64,000 nt of DNA from Heterocephalus glaber (GCF_000247695.1 NW_004624741.1:33919564-33983563); one strand, 5' to 3'. Counted from the first letter of the stretch, positions 1 to 11,575 are shown. Program-made: numbers and translations. The notes: generated by a model from the sequence alone, not told the origin.

Positions 1-1558
1 ACCACATCCCCAGAGCTCATCAGAAGTGTGACTCCCATGTGTCCTTGGTGAACACTCACCAGGCTCACAGGTATTTCAGAAGCAGGGCTGCACACACGGT
101 CCACACTGGAGTCTCATTGGGAAGTGAGTTTGCATTTTACTCACTGAAGAATGAAGCAGGAGCAAGGACTTCATCAAGTCTCTTATTATTGAGCAAAAGC
201 AACATTCATGTTAGTGAGGTTAGACTCGGTGCTTCATTGCTAAGGTAACTTTGTACATGCTAAATTCTGCATGTCTAGCAACATTACTAATGCATAAGTC
301 ACATACATGTACCTGTGAAATGTAGAGTTTAAAATCTTAAGGTAAGGTGACTATTTCAGCTCCATATGATGTATGTGTACTTGTAGAATGGACAGGCTGT
401 AAGTTGTAGAATAGACAGGTTCTGGTGTGTGCTTTATGAAATTACTTCTTCCAATGTTTTCTTAGGTGCTGTGTTTCATTTGTAGCCCAGGTTCAAAGGC
501 AGAAATCATAGTGAGGGAAATTTACTATGGAATAGAGCAGCTGCACATGAACATTTAATATTTTCTTGAGCTGGGTTTGAAAGTGTAACTAAGAAATCTA
601 CAAGCTAATGAAATTTGTGAGGGCATTTCATAGAAATAAATCCATGCAAGCAAACATAGTCATTAAAATGACCAATATGTTGGTATGTCTAGTTTAGTCA
701 TTGTTCTGGAAAAGTTTTATAAAGTCTGGATTTTATGTTATCTAAAATTATAATGCTGATTTTTAGATTATATTATTATATTTCACCCATTTCAAAATTT
801 ATGGAAATAAGCAATCATGCTCATTCTGTCACCGGCATTTTAAAATTGTGGGCCAATAATTCCAACATATCACTAAGGACATAAACAAGAGAGATTAATC
901 CTTGGGTTTCCTCTTCTGCACAGAATCAGGATGCGCTGTGCAAAATGAAAATGTAAGGTGAATTCAGCTCAGAAAAACTTGAGACTATGTTTGCCTGAGA
1001 AGGAAGGACATGTAATTAGAAGACATGGACAAAGGGAACCAGGTTTCAACTGACTGCATCTGTTATTTTGATGAAAGAAATTAAAAATTACCATACTGTG
1101 GTTTGCAGCAGTGATATACACCATGTCTCAGCATCAGCCCCATCAGGCAGCATTGGATTTGAGACTGACATTCTGTGCAGAAAGGATTTTCTCTTTATTA
1201 CAGAAATAAGGCTATGGGGAAAAATGTAATTCATAGAATTATCAGACAAAAAATGCCTATAAAATATTTTTGAAAAACATTGAAAAGCCATATGAATATA
1301 CCACTGTAAGTAAATCGTTATTTTTATGCACATAAAAGGCAGAATTGTGAATGCTGTTGTAATGGCAAAGTAATGACCTATAAAGTATTAAAGGTGCAGA
1401 TGAAAATATTTTCAATACTATAATCCCTCAATTATGTTTTTCACCAATGGAAATAAAATAATACTGAGATTAGACCTCTCTCTGTAACTAATTTTAATAC
1501 GGAAAAGACAATTTTTAAACAGATCATTTATGATTTGAATGCTTCAAAACAATCACAG

Positions 1559-1640
1559 ATGGGCCTGGGATTTAGCTAAGTGGTTCCACTGCCTTCCTCA
1601 CAAGCACAAGGTCCTGAGTTTGATCCCCAGTACAAAATAA
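1559..1640 (+). mobile_element. ID-family SINE (tRNA-derived)
   Basis: The element carries the ID-type internal promoter: an A box around tttagctaagtgg and a B box around tgagtttgatccccag, followed by a short A-rich tail. The 8-bp direct repeat aatcacag lies at 1551-1558 and 1641-1648, as expected of L1-mediated insertion. The paralogous site in copy 2, near 17735, has no SINE, so it inserted after the duplication. ID elements are non-coding RNA polymerase III units; this copy has substitutions and is probably silent. Confidence 0.85.
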
Positions 1641-2608
1641 AATCACAGGAAAATAAATTAAATTTAAAATAATGATTAAAAAATAATGAGATTTTACCAA
1701 AAGACATGAAAATAAGCAGAAGGGATGATAGAGTAGAAAGTTGGCAACTAATTAAATATTAGAATGTATTCCTAGGAGAAGGTTGCATTTAGAAAGACGA
1801 ATTCAACAAGTTCTTTCTTTCTTTTTCCTTTCTTTTTCCTTTTTGTCTTCTTTTTATAAAATACACAGATAAGGCAGTAAGATGTAGGAACAGCATATAC
1901 ACTGCAAATAGGAAAACAGAACATTCATTTCCTACATAAAATAACACCTTGCATAGATGACAGTGAAAAGATGGAAAGAAAAGGCTCACATACAGGTCTG
2001 GAAGAGCATCTGAAGAGAAAGAATGAGGTGGGATGCCTGGTCTGGTGTCCTTTAGTGTAAAGTCACTGTCAAAGGAATCTCAGGTCCATGCATTATATCT
2101 GTTAGGGAAAACTGAGGAGAGAATAAGTCACAGAAGGACTGCATCATAGTAATTCTCCAGTCCAGGACCTAGAGAATGAGGAGCAGATGTGGGATTTCAA
2201 ATACCTGAGGTTGTTAGAGAAGTTCATATAGAGTAGGTCAAGGAAAGCCATGCAAAACTGAAGCAAATAGGAAAAATGCTCAAGCTGTAAATTAAGAGTA
2301 TACAACACTGAAATATACTGAAAAAGGAAAAGATTGCTGAGACCTTATTGCACTTTACTATATTATTAAATTCTCTCAGTTTTATGAATGTAGAAGCTAA
2401 TACAATGTGCATGAGCAATTTGGGAAATGAAATTAAAATGGAAAAATGTGCATTCACTGGATATCAAAATAATTATATCCATTTACTCTATCATGAGTTC
2501 CTGATTAGAAGCCTGCAGTAGTTCTCATGAGTGGTCTACGCTTTTCTCCTAACATCATCTAATCATTTTAACCTCTGACTCTCCAGAGACCTTGGCAGGA
2601 GGGTAGAC

Positions 2609-3433
2609 ATGGACAACCTCATCATCTTCACACAATTCCTCCTCATGGATGTCACAGGCTCCTGGGAGCTCCAGATTCTGCAAGGTGTGCTGTTCTTAGT
2701 GATTTATCTGGGAGCACTAACAGGGAATCTTGTGACTGTCACTGTCATCCTGACCGACACACATCTGCACTATACTATGTAGCTGTTTATAAGCAATGTG
2801 GCCCTCCTAGACCTTGCCAGCATCTCGGTTATTGATCCCAAAGTCATAGTGAATTCTATGACAGGCAGTAAGACAATATCCCTGACAGGGTGTGCTGCAC
2901 AGATTTTCCTCTATGTCCTTTTTTCAGGTGTGGAGATTGCTTTCCTAGTGGTCATGTCCTATGACTACCACATGACCATTTGCAGCCCTCTGCACTATGG
3001 GCTCAGCTTCACCCTGAGTCTGTGCTCCCAGGCCACAGCTGGTTCCTGGACCTCTGGTCTGGTCTATTGTACTATCCACACAGGAGGTCTGTTCAGGCTT
3101 CCCTTCACCAAGACCAATGTGATTCAGGCAACATATCTGTGATATTCATCAAATTTTGAGGATATCATCACCAAATGTCCAGTATTCTGAATTTGTAATC
3201 ATTGTTGTATGGGTTTGCATGGTCTTATCATGTAATGTCTTTAAATTTATTTCAGACATTAACATATTTTTCAGTTGTACTTAAAATCCATTCAGTGGAA
3301 GATCAAAACAAACCATATCCATCTATACCCCTCAGTTGGTGATTCTTCTTGTGTTTTTTCATTTCTGTTATCAGTGGCTATCTTAGGGCCCAGTGCAAAG
3401 AAACCATCCCTTAAGAATATGCTGATTCAGAGT
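2609..3433 (+). pseudogene. OR14-like odorant receptor pseudogene, 5' part
   Basis: This is the N-terminal and middle part of a seven-transmembrane odorant receptor. It starts MDNLIIFTQFLLMDVTG and includes GNLVTVTVIL (TM1), MSYDYHMTICSPLHYG (end of TM3) and, after a frame change near 3130, CDIHQILRIS (second extracellular loop). The start and loop features resemble the OR14 family. Defects seen: the conserved Tyr of the PMYFF motif is a TAG stop (2780-2782, codon 58); DRY has become DYH; there is a frameshift near 3130 and further breaks towards TM6. The frame then runs into an L1 at 3434, and the TM7 end resumes at 9221. It is certainly not functional. The OR14 assignment is by recalled family resemblance. 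Confidence 0.9.
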
Positions 3434-3691
3434 AAGGTGCTGGGGGGCTGGATTTCCACCACTCACAGCCCAGAGGAAGGCACTTCTGGGCTGCCATTCC
3501 ACCTGTCTCAACTCAAGGGAAGGCACTTCCAGGCTGCTGTTCCACCACTCCCACCTCAGATGTAGGGGCTTTCAGGCCCCTGTTATACTGCTCCCAGTGC
3601 AGAGGTAGGGACTTCCAGGCCACAATTCCACCACTCCTAGCTAAGAGCTAGGGGCTTCCAGGCCACCATTCCACCACTCCTAGCTAAGAAG
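3434..3691 (+). repeat. Six 43-bp tandem monomers forming the L1 5' UTR
   Basis: Six units of exactly 43 bases follow one another with no spacer: 3434-3476, 3477-3519, 3520-3562, 3563-3605, 3606-3648 and 3649-3691. They share a core like aggggcttccaggcca followed by ttccaccactcc. The first unit starts on the first base of the element. Tandem monomers at an L1 5' end are known to act as the promoter in mouse, where the unit is about 200 bp. A 43-bp unit is much shorter. A promoter role here is inferred from position only. Confidence 0.8.
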
Positions 3692-3732
3692 AGGTTAGCT
3701 GCACAGGAGGTAATAGCAGCCCCCCCATTGAA

Positions 3733-4678
3733 ATGAGAAGACATATAAAAATGTCTCAAAACCAAACTTCCACATCACCTACAGCAACCCCAAATAGAAA
3801 TGAGATGGAACACTTTGATACTCAACCATCTGGACTCCCTGAACTGGCAACAAAAGAAGATCTGGAAAAAATGAAATCAGAAATAATTTCTCAGATAACA
3901 GCAGAGATTGTGCTAGTAGTACAAAACATGATTAATAAATCTAAAGAGGAGCTGAGGAACATGATGGAATGCCAACATAGGAAACAAATGGAATCCATAA
4001 AACATATGCAAACAGATTTCCAGGAGATCAAAAACTCCACTGAATGTCTACACAGCAGAATGAACCAATGTGAGGACAGAAATTCAGATACAGAAAATAA
4101 GATTGGAATTAGTGGACAGGAAAAGAAAAATTGATTCAAAATTGTAAGGGACCATGAGAAACCAATCTAGCAGATGCTAGATGATGCAAAGAAGAATAAC
4201 ATAACATTGATTGGAGTCAATGAAGAAATAGGAGAGAGTGCAGATGACATAATAAATGTGTTCACAGAAGTGATGGCAGAAAATTTCACAAGGGGAAAAG
4301 CACTTGAAATACAGATAAATGAGGCATATAGGACTCCAAATAGCCTGGTTAAAAAAAAAGTCTACACATAGGCATATAACTGTTAGGGTTCCAGAAACCC
4401 AACAGAAGAACAAAATTCTACAAGCAGTCAAAGAAAAGAAACAAATTACACACAAAGAAAAGCCCATCAGAATCACAACAGACTTCTGAATGCAAACCCT
4501 CAAGGCAAGAAGAGCTTGGAGTGACTTATTCCAAGCCCGACAGGAAAACAGCTTCCAACCCATACTGATGAACCCTGCAAAACTATCTTTCAAAATTGAT
4601 AGATCAATAAGATACTTTCATGACAAAGAGCACCTTAGGAACTTCATGAATACCAGCCAGAATTCCAAAAAATTTTAG
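3733..4678 (+). pseudogene. L1 ORF1 (RNA-binding nucleocapsid-like protein), decayed
   Basis: ORF1 starts MRRHIKMSQNQTS just after the short linker that follows the monomers. A long charged coiled-coil region follows (about residues 40-130, with many E/K/Q). The RNA-recognition and C-terminal domain region then begins around LDDAKKNNITLIGV and ends near HLRNFMNTSQNSKKF. In intact L1s this protein forms trimers that coat L1 RNA. Defects: an in-frame TGA at 4132-4134 at the end of the coiled coil, another stop shortly after it, a frameshift in the A-run near 4350, and a further stop near 4487. A close relative lies on the other strand at 44448-45116. Confidence 0.88.
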
Positions 4679-4794
4679 AAAATATCCTAGGAACAGACAT
4701 TGAGGATCACAACCCCAGGAAGCAGAACAGAATGAACCCATTGAGTGGGACAAGAAATTTCATGTAAAGGGGGAGAATCCAACAAAATGAAAAA

Positions 4795-7700
4795 GTTCTG
4801 ACAATTACAGGTCAATACATATCAGTTATAAACATCAACGTTAATGGTCTCAATTCACCAATCAAAAGAAATAGACAGGAAGAATGAGTCAAGAAGCAAA
4901 ATCTAACAATATGCTGCATACAAGAAACACACTTAATTCAAAATGAAACTCATAGACTGAAAGTTAAAGGATAGGAAACAATACTCCATGCAAAAGGAAC
5001 CCCCCCCAAAAGCAGGAATAGCTATTCTCTTGGCAGATCAAGTGCATTTCAAATCAACACTGATAAAGAGAGACAAAGAAGGACACTACATCCTTGTAAA
5101 GGGAACAGTCCAACAGTAAGAGATGACAGTCATAAATATTTATGCACCAAACAGTAGTGCACCCAACTATATAGAACAAGTACAAATGGACATGAAAAGT
5201 CATATATGCATGAATACAATAGTAGTGGGAGAACGCAATAACCCACTGTCAAAAGTAGATAGAACAACTAGACAAAAAATAAGTAATGAAATACTATAAT
5301 TCAATCAAACTCTTGAACAAATGAACTTAACAGTTGTTTACAGAATGTCCCACCCCACAAAATCAGAATACACATTCTGTTCAGCTGCACACAGGTCATT
5401 CTCCAAAATAGACCACATACTAGCTCATAGAACATGTTTAAGTAAATGCAAAGGAATTGAAGTTATCTGCTGTGTATTATCAGATCATAGGGCAATGAAA
5501 TTCAAAATCCATTTCAAAAGAAACCACAAAAATTTCATAAACATATGGATATTGCACAACACACTTCTGAATAACCAGTGGGTCACAGAGGAAATTAAAA
5601 TAGAAATCAGACAGTTCTTTCAATTAAGTGACAATGACAATACAACATATTACAATATATGAGACACAATGAAAGCCGTCTTGCAAGGGAAATTCATAGC
5701 AGTGAATACACATATTTGGAAAATAGAGGGAGCCCAATTAAAGAACCTGATCCTGAACCTCAAGCTTCTAGAAAAAGAATAGCAGGACAAACCAAATGCT
5801 CATACACAGGAGGAAATTATAAAAATCAGAGCAGAAATCAATTCAATGGAGACTAAGAGAATGATACAAAAATTTAATGAAGCCAAGAGTTGGTGCTTCA
5901 AAAGAATAAACAAAATTGAGCAACACTTAGCCACATTTATTTGAAAAAGGAAAGAAAATGCCCAAATCCATGCCATTAGGAATGAAAAGGTTGAAATTAC
6001 AACAAACCCAGCAGAAATCCAGAGGATCATCAATACCTACTTCCAGAACCTATACGCCAATAAGATGCAAAACACAGAAGAAATGGACAGATTCCTAGAT
6101 ACATATGAATTACCACAGTTGAACGAAGAAGACCTAAAAATTCTAAACAACCCAATATCAACCAATGGAATTGAAAATGTAATTAAAAAATTACCAACTA
6201 AGAAAAGCCAAAGTCCTGATGGCTTCACTGTTGCATTCTACAAGACATTTAGAGAGGAACTACTGCCACTGTTTAAAATCTTCAATGAAATTGAAGGAGA
6301 AGCAATACTCCCAAATTCATTCCTGGAAGCAAGCATCACCTTGATCCCCAAAGCAGAGAATGACCCAACTGAAAAAGAGAACTATAGGCCAAACTCATTA
6401 TTGAACATACATGGAAAAATCCTGAATAAGATACTGGCAAATAGAAGGCAGAAGATCATCAAGAAGGTCATACACCCTGACCAAGTGGGATTCATCCCAA
6501 GGATGCAGGGATGGTTCAACATATGCAGATCAATCAATGTAATACATTATATCAATAGAGCTAAGGACTACAACATATGATTATCTCCATAGATGCAGAA
6601 AAAGCATTTGACAAAATCCAACATGCATTTATGGTAAATACCATGCAAAAATTGGAATAGATGGTCTCTACCTAAATCTGATGAAAGTCATCTATGAAAA
6701 ACCAACAGCTAGTATCGTACTAAGTTGTCAAAACTGAAATCCTTCTCAATAAAATCAAGAACAAAACAAGTATATCCAAAATCACCACTATTGTTCAATA
6801 TAGTTTTGGAAACATTAGTCATGTCAATTACACAAGAGAAAGAAATAAAAAGAATAAAGATAGGAAATGAAGCAGTCAAATTGTCATTATTTGAAAATGA
6901 CATGTTACACTACATAGAAGACCCAAAGAATGCCACCAAAAGTCTTCTAGACTTAATAACCAAATTCAGAATAGTAGCTGGATACAAGGCCAAAACACAA
7001 AAATCCATAGCTTTCCTCTACATGAACAACAGACTCAATGAGACAGAAATAGGGCAAACAATTCCTTGCACAATAGCATCCAAAGAACTGAAATACCTGG
7101 GAACCAACCTAATGAAAGATATCAAAGAACTCTTGTCTGAAAATTATAACATTCTGAAAACAGAGATTGAAGATGATATCAGAAAATGGAAAGACAACTC
7201 TTGTTCCTTGGTAGGAAGGATCAATACACTGAAAATGGCTATACTTCCAAAACTGCTATATAGATTCAATTCAATCCCAATTGAGATCCCAGCAGCATAC
7301 TTCATGGACCTTGAGAAAAAAATCCAAAAATTCATTTGGAACAAGAGACCCATGATTGCTCCTTGGCCTTTTGGCTAAGATCAAGTGAAGAAGAGACCCA
7401 TAATAGCAAAAGCAATTTTAGGTAACAGATACCTTGCAGGGGGAATCACAGTCCCCAACTTGAAACTATACTACAAAGCTACTGTGATAAAAACAGCATG
7501 GTACTGGCAAAGAAACAGACCTGAGGATGAGTGGAACAGATTAGAAGATACAGAAACAACTCCAGACACACTCAGCCATCTCATCTTTGATAAAGGAGCC
7601 AAGCACCTTCACTGTAGGAAAGATACTCTCTTTAATGAATGGTTCTGGAAAAATTGGGTTTCAACTAGCCAAAGATTAAAACTAGACCTATACCTCTTGC

Positions 7701-8650
7701 TATGCACTAAGCTAATATTGAAATGGATAAATATCTATATATTAAAATAGAAATGCTGAACCTGCTGGAAAAGAGGTTGGGTAGAACTCTTGAAAACATT
7801 GTTGTAGATAAAGATTATGTGAACAAAACCTCATTTGCCTGTGAACTAGCACAAACAATCAACAAGTGGGATCTCTTCTTATTAAACAGTTTCTGCACAG
7901 CAAGAGAAACCACCAGCAGGGTGAAGAAACCCACAATGTGGGAAAATATCTTCACCTGATGTTCCTCAGACAAAGTCTTACTATCTTAAATCTATAAAGA
8001 ACTTAAAAAATCAGACCTCCCAAATTTAAAGACCCAATCCAAAAATGGGCATCTGAAATGAATAGACATTTATCAGAAACAGAAGTAGAAATAGCAAATA
8101 AACATATGAAAAAATGTGTAACATTACCGGTCATTTGAGAGATGCAAATGAAAACAATGCTGAGATTCCACCTCACACCAGAAAGAATGGCTGCTATCGT
8201 GAAATCAACCAATAACAAATGCTGGTGGGGCTGTGGGAAAAGAACCCTGCTCCACTGCTGGTGGGAGTGTAGACTGTTGCAACCATTGTGGAAATCAGTA
8301 TAAATATACCTCAAAGTACTAGGATTGGAAGTCCCACTTGACCCAGCTATTCCCCTGCTGGATATCTTCCCCAAAGAATTAAAAGTATCATACCACAGTG
8401 ATATATGTGCACCCATGTTCATAGTAGCACAATTTGTAATAGCTATAATTTGGAAATAGCCCAAGTGCCCATAAACTGAAGACTGGATAAAGACAATGTA
8501 TATTTTTACAAAATGGAGTGCTACTCAGCCATAAAAAATGAGAAATTAGAGACATTTATAGCTAAATAGATGCACATTGAGGTGGTATTCTTAAGTGAAA
8601 TAAATAAGACACACATTTGTAAATACCAAATAGTTTCTCTCATGTGAGTA
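4795..8650 (+). pseudogene. L1 ORF2 (endonuclease/reverse transcriptase), decayed
   Basis: The endonuclease start is recognisable (NVNGLNSPIKRNRQ near 4840, CCIQETHL near 4915) but full of stops. The reverse transcriptase region runs from about 6065 to 7378, with [34 protein letters not shown] and, after a stop, [14 protein letters not shown]. The catalytic FADD box reads FEND (6890-6901), losing one of the two aspartates. The C-terminal part continues in pieces (7385-7750, 7723-7959) to about 8650. No open frame exceeds about 220 codons. The protein cannot be made. Confidence 0.88.
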
Positions 8651-8688
8651 GCTGAAAGTGTAAAGAAAGACTAAAAGGTATAATAAAT

Positions 8689-9210
8689 AATGTGAAATTT
8701 GAAGAAAAGGGGCAAAAGAGAAGGGGAATTGGGAGGGGTAGGGGAAAGGATCGAAGGGAATGGAATTAATAAGAGAAAATGATAAAATGGAAACAAAGAC
8801 TGTGTAAATATGGAGGGATGGTGGGTTGAAGGGAGGGCAGGAGAAGGGGGAAAAATAAGAACCAAGGTGCAAATTTCCAATGAAGAATGTCATTATATTG
8901 TATACCTAAAATGTCCCAATGATTAAAATGCATAATTGATAATGTGAAATAGGAATAAAAGGCCCAAAGTAGTAAGAGAATTGAGAGGGCTAGGAGAAAA
9001 GAAAGAAGGAAAAGGAAAAATTATGAGAAATGGAAAATCTGGAAACAAAATCTTTGCAAATAGGGAAGAGTGGAGGGGGTGAAGGCTGGAGGGGAATCAG
9101 GAAAAAATAAGACCCAAGATACATCATGTAAAGTTACAAGTTCCCAATGAGAAATATAAATGTACTGTGTGTCTAAAAGGTACCAATAAAAGAATTTAAC
9201 GGAAAAAAAA
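8689..9210 (+). repeat. Duplicated L1 3' UTR (two units with a 252-bp period)
   Basis: The purine-rich 3' UTR occurs twice in tandem: unit 1 at 8689-8940 and unit 2 at 8941-9210. Both begin with the same ten bases, aatgtgaaat. Both hold a G/A-rich tract, then aataagaaccaaggt or aataagacccaagat, then a segment ending in gtattgtatacctaaaa or tactgtgtgtctaaaa. The related tail at 41471-41745 (other strand) has one unit only, so the doubling belongs to this copy or to a sublineage. Confidence 0.75.
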
Positions 9211-9220
9211 GACCCAGAAT

Positions 9221-9331
9221 CTGCTGACTGCCATATTCTACACCATTGTACTTCCATTCATGAACCCCATCATCTACTGTCTGTGCAACAGGGAGATCAG
9301 TGCTGCTCTGCAAAGAATGATCAATAGATGA
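9221..9331 (+). pseudogene. OR14-like odorant receptor pseudogene, 3' part (TM7 and tail)
   Basis: This is the continuation of the OR interrupted at 3433. The frame reads LTAIFYTIVLPFMNPIIYCL, then CNREISAALQRMINR and a TGA at 9329-9331. NPIIY is the TM7 signature of mammalian ORs; the following C-L-C-N-R replaces the usual S-L-R-N-K. Its frame and place in the protein fit directly after the SLKNML segment just before the L1. That is the evidence for an L1 splitting one gene rather than two separate fragments. Confidence 0.9.
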
Positions 9332-10556
9332 CCTGAGCTCCCACTCAAGGATTTTCTTGACTAAAACAAAATATCAACTATCTTTTGAAAATAGTTTAAT
9401 TCTTATCAGAGATATGTTTTTCAATTAGTATTTACACTTGTGGATCATCTGTATTTAGTTCTTTATTTTTAATTGTCTGGACTTGTTATGGTTAAATATA
9501 AATTTTACTGTCAAATATCTTGCTCAGGTTTTTATATATTTTATGCATGTTTCCTAAAACACCAGACATTTGGTGTACATTGACAAAATGTCAGGAAATA
9601 ATTTGGAAGGGTGTTGAGCTAGAAATAAGACAGGCATCATAAGGAGCAGCACATGCCTTATGTGCTCCAACTTAATGGACACCTGTGCTGTTGAGAGATC
9701 CTAAGGAGCTGGATATGACCAAGCTGGAGAAGCACACTGAGTGGTCCCGTGAGAAGACCCTGCTGTCTGCACTGTGCTCTTTGCACTCGCTCTTCCATTC
9801 AGGCTGGGATGAGTGACAAGGTGATTAGACAGGGGCACAACTTGGGCCTGAGGGCATGATGGGGCGATCAACACTGAAACCCTCACAGGCCCCTTCTGCA
9901 GCATGTGCTAAAACTCTTTTGCTTCACTCAATGAAAATTATGACACAAACAAAATGACCTTCAAAAAATTGTAGTTTAGAAGTTTGTGTTTTCATTCTGT
10001 GCTCTGAATGAAAAGATGCAGACCAAGGTTGATTAATCAAAACTGTGGATATAGAACAAAAACAACTCAGACTATAGCATGGAGACAAATGTAATGATAA
10101 TTTCTATAGGAATCTCCTTGGAGAACAGCAGATAATACTTGCACTGTGTGGTGCACTTCTTGCATCAAATAGCACATACAGATGGATACACCCAAAACCA
10201 AATTTTATTTTTCTGATTTCATGAACTGAACCTGCAGCACTGTGGCTAACAAACATATTGACAATACTTGTCTCAGAACTGAATCCAAATTCCCATACCT
10301 TTTCATCTAGAAGCCCTGTCTGGGAAAACCTCAGCATCAAGGCTCTGGTGCCCATTTATCCCCAGTTCTACACTGAAACAACTGGCAAATCAGGCTCCCT
10401 GGATCTCCTTACTTATTTCTTCTTTCAGAAGCAAGTGGTGTTTGGCCCTCTGGACCTCTTTTCACCCAGAGTTCATGTCCTGGTGAAGATCGGGACATGG
10501 CTCACCCTCCTCTGATGCCTGAAATACCTCAACTCCTCTGCCATGATGATGGATAA
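9332..10556. other. 3' flank of OR14-like pseudogene 1; no gene seen
   Basis: This sequence is alignable with 19130-20010. Examples are tgtgctgttgagagatccta against tgtgctgttgagagaaaaga, and gtcctggtgaag against gcccggtgaatg. Short open frames here (such as 10258-10515) are not kept intact in the paralogue and resemble no family I know. I read it as non-coding duplicated flank. Confidence 0.6.
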
Positions 10557-10564
10557 ACTTCTGT

Positions 10565-10865
10565 CATTTGTAGGAAAGTGGATGCACTGTGAGACCATAT
10601 TGTTAAATTAAATAAATAAGACACAATTCCAAATATTGCATACTATCCCTTATGTAAGAAACCCAGAAATAACAAAGCAAAATAAAAGATAAAAGATAAA
10701 TAATAATAAATAGGTAGATAAACCTTTTGTACATGAGAAAGGGCCCAATAGGTATGGGGGGAAGGGTGTGAAACAAGAATTAAGATGTGTTGTATACCTG
10801 TGCCATCTCCCCACAAGTAATGTGACCACTATATACTGTAAATGAGAACTAAAACAAAACAAAAC
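10565..10865 (+). mobile_element. 5'-truncated L1 3' end
   Basis: The start (gatgcactgtgagacc, aaataaataagacaca) matches the end of ORF2 and the 3' region of the full-length L1 near 8570-8610. A purine-rich stretch and an acaaaacaaaac tail follow. The 8-bp direct repeat acttctgt flanks it at 10557-10564 and 10866-10873. It sits at or just beyond the right end of the duplication homology. Confidence 0.75.
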
Positions 10866-11245
10866 ACTTCTGTGACCAGAGGTTATTTCCTTAACCACTG
10901 ACATCTTAAAGACGTCAAAGGAAAATACAGAAAGTTTTACAATCATAGAAAAGCTTTGCCTCTTTTAACAGGGAAGACTTAGATTTTGTATGTGACCTGC
11001 AACTTCATAAGGATGATATGATACACAGGAAGTTATCTTGGTAAAACCTAGAATCATCTTTGCATAGGTCAATTACATTAAAAGGTAAGGAGACCACTTT
11101 AAAAGTTTTCCATTGGCAGCACATCAATGCTCCAAAAATATTCATATTTCACATAAAGGTATTTTTGTGTTAATGGTCAATTTTCAGTATATAAAATGCA
11201 TTTCCTTCTGTCCTTAGCCATTTCAATCATATCCAAAATTCTTTT

Positions 11246-11329
11246 TTTTTTTGGTACCAGAGAATGAACTATGGACCTTGTGCTTGGGAGGCAGGATGCA
11301 GAACCACTGAGCTAAATCCCCAGCCCTCT
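11246..11329 (-). mobile_element. ID-family SINE, reverse orientation
   Basis: Read on the minus strand this has the ID body with the A-box region at gatttagctcagtgg-like sequence and a poly-A tail, seen here as T9 at the left. The target duplication aaaattctttt (11 bp) is perfect at 11235-11245 and 11330-11340. The intervening 10874-11234 holds nothing I recognise. Confidence 0.85.
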
Positions 11330-11511
11330 AAAATTCTTTTCACAAGAGTCATATTCTACTAAAAGTCTGCAACCTTCTCATAACCATTTGACATACACTT
11401 TTCCTTCTTATTTGAAAAAGGTTCATTCTACTTTAGAACAGAAATCACTCTATTCCCCCAACAAATAAAGCTTGAGTATCAGTTGCAGTTCACTGAGGAA
11501 CAGTTTTAATC

Positions 11512-11574
<63 letters not shown>
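11512..11574. repeat. Compound (AT)n(TG)n microsatellite
   Basis: About 12 AT units (11512-11535) pass directly into about 20 pure TG units (to 11574). It is uninterrupted, so length variation between individuals is likely. The short open frame that runs through it is an artefact of the repeat. Confidence 0.95.

Positions 11575-11575
<1 letters not shown>

Larger units (their letters stand above)
3434..9210 (+). mobile_element. Full-length but decayed LINE-1 inserted in the OR14-like pseudogene
   Basis: In order the element has a monomeric 5' UTR (3434-3691), ORF1 (3733-4678), ORF2 (about 4795-8650), a purine-rich 3' UTR (8689-9202) and a short A tail (9203-9210). The host OR reading frame stops at 3433 and resumes at 9221, which fixes both ends. 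An imperfect 10-bp target duplication is visible: gattcagagt at 3424-3433 and gacccagaat at 9211-9220, three mismatches. Both ORFs carry stops and frameshifts, so the copy is dead. It is 5777 bases long, close to a complete L1. The mutated target duplication also suggests an old insertion. Confidence 0.93.
1..10545. repeat. Segmental duplication, copy 1 (OR14-like unit, interrupted by L1)
   Basis: This stretch is paralogous to 16190-20010. The first ~250 bases match 16195-16450 with shared words such as cagagctcatcagaagtgtg. The similarity continues through the sequence upstream of the OR, the OR itself, and the 3' flank at 9630-10540 (matching 19135-20000). The copy starts before the left edge of the window. 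Compared with copy 2 it has gained an ID SINE at 1559-1640. It also holds a 5.8-kb L1, but copy 2 is deleted at that site, so this is uninformative. Bases 1-2608 hold no gene apart from the SINE; the short open frames there look random. The copies have diverged by many substitutions and small indels, so the duplication is not recent. Confidence 0.85.

Noticed and set aside
8591..9257. Minus-strand frames of 69-100 codons rich in Pro, Phe and Ser
   Set aside because: Antisense of the purine-rich L1 3' UTR.
10258..10515. 85-codon open frame in the OR14 3' flank
   Set aside because: The paralogous sequence near 19745-19990 does not keep the frame, so it is not under coding constraint.
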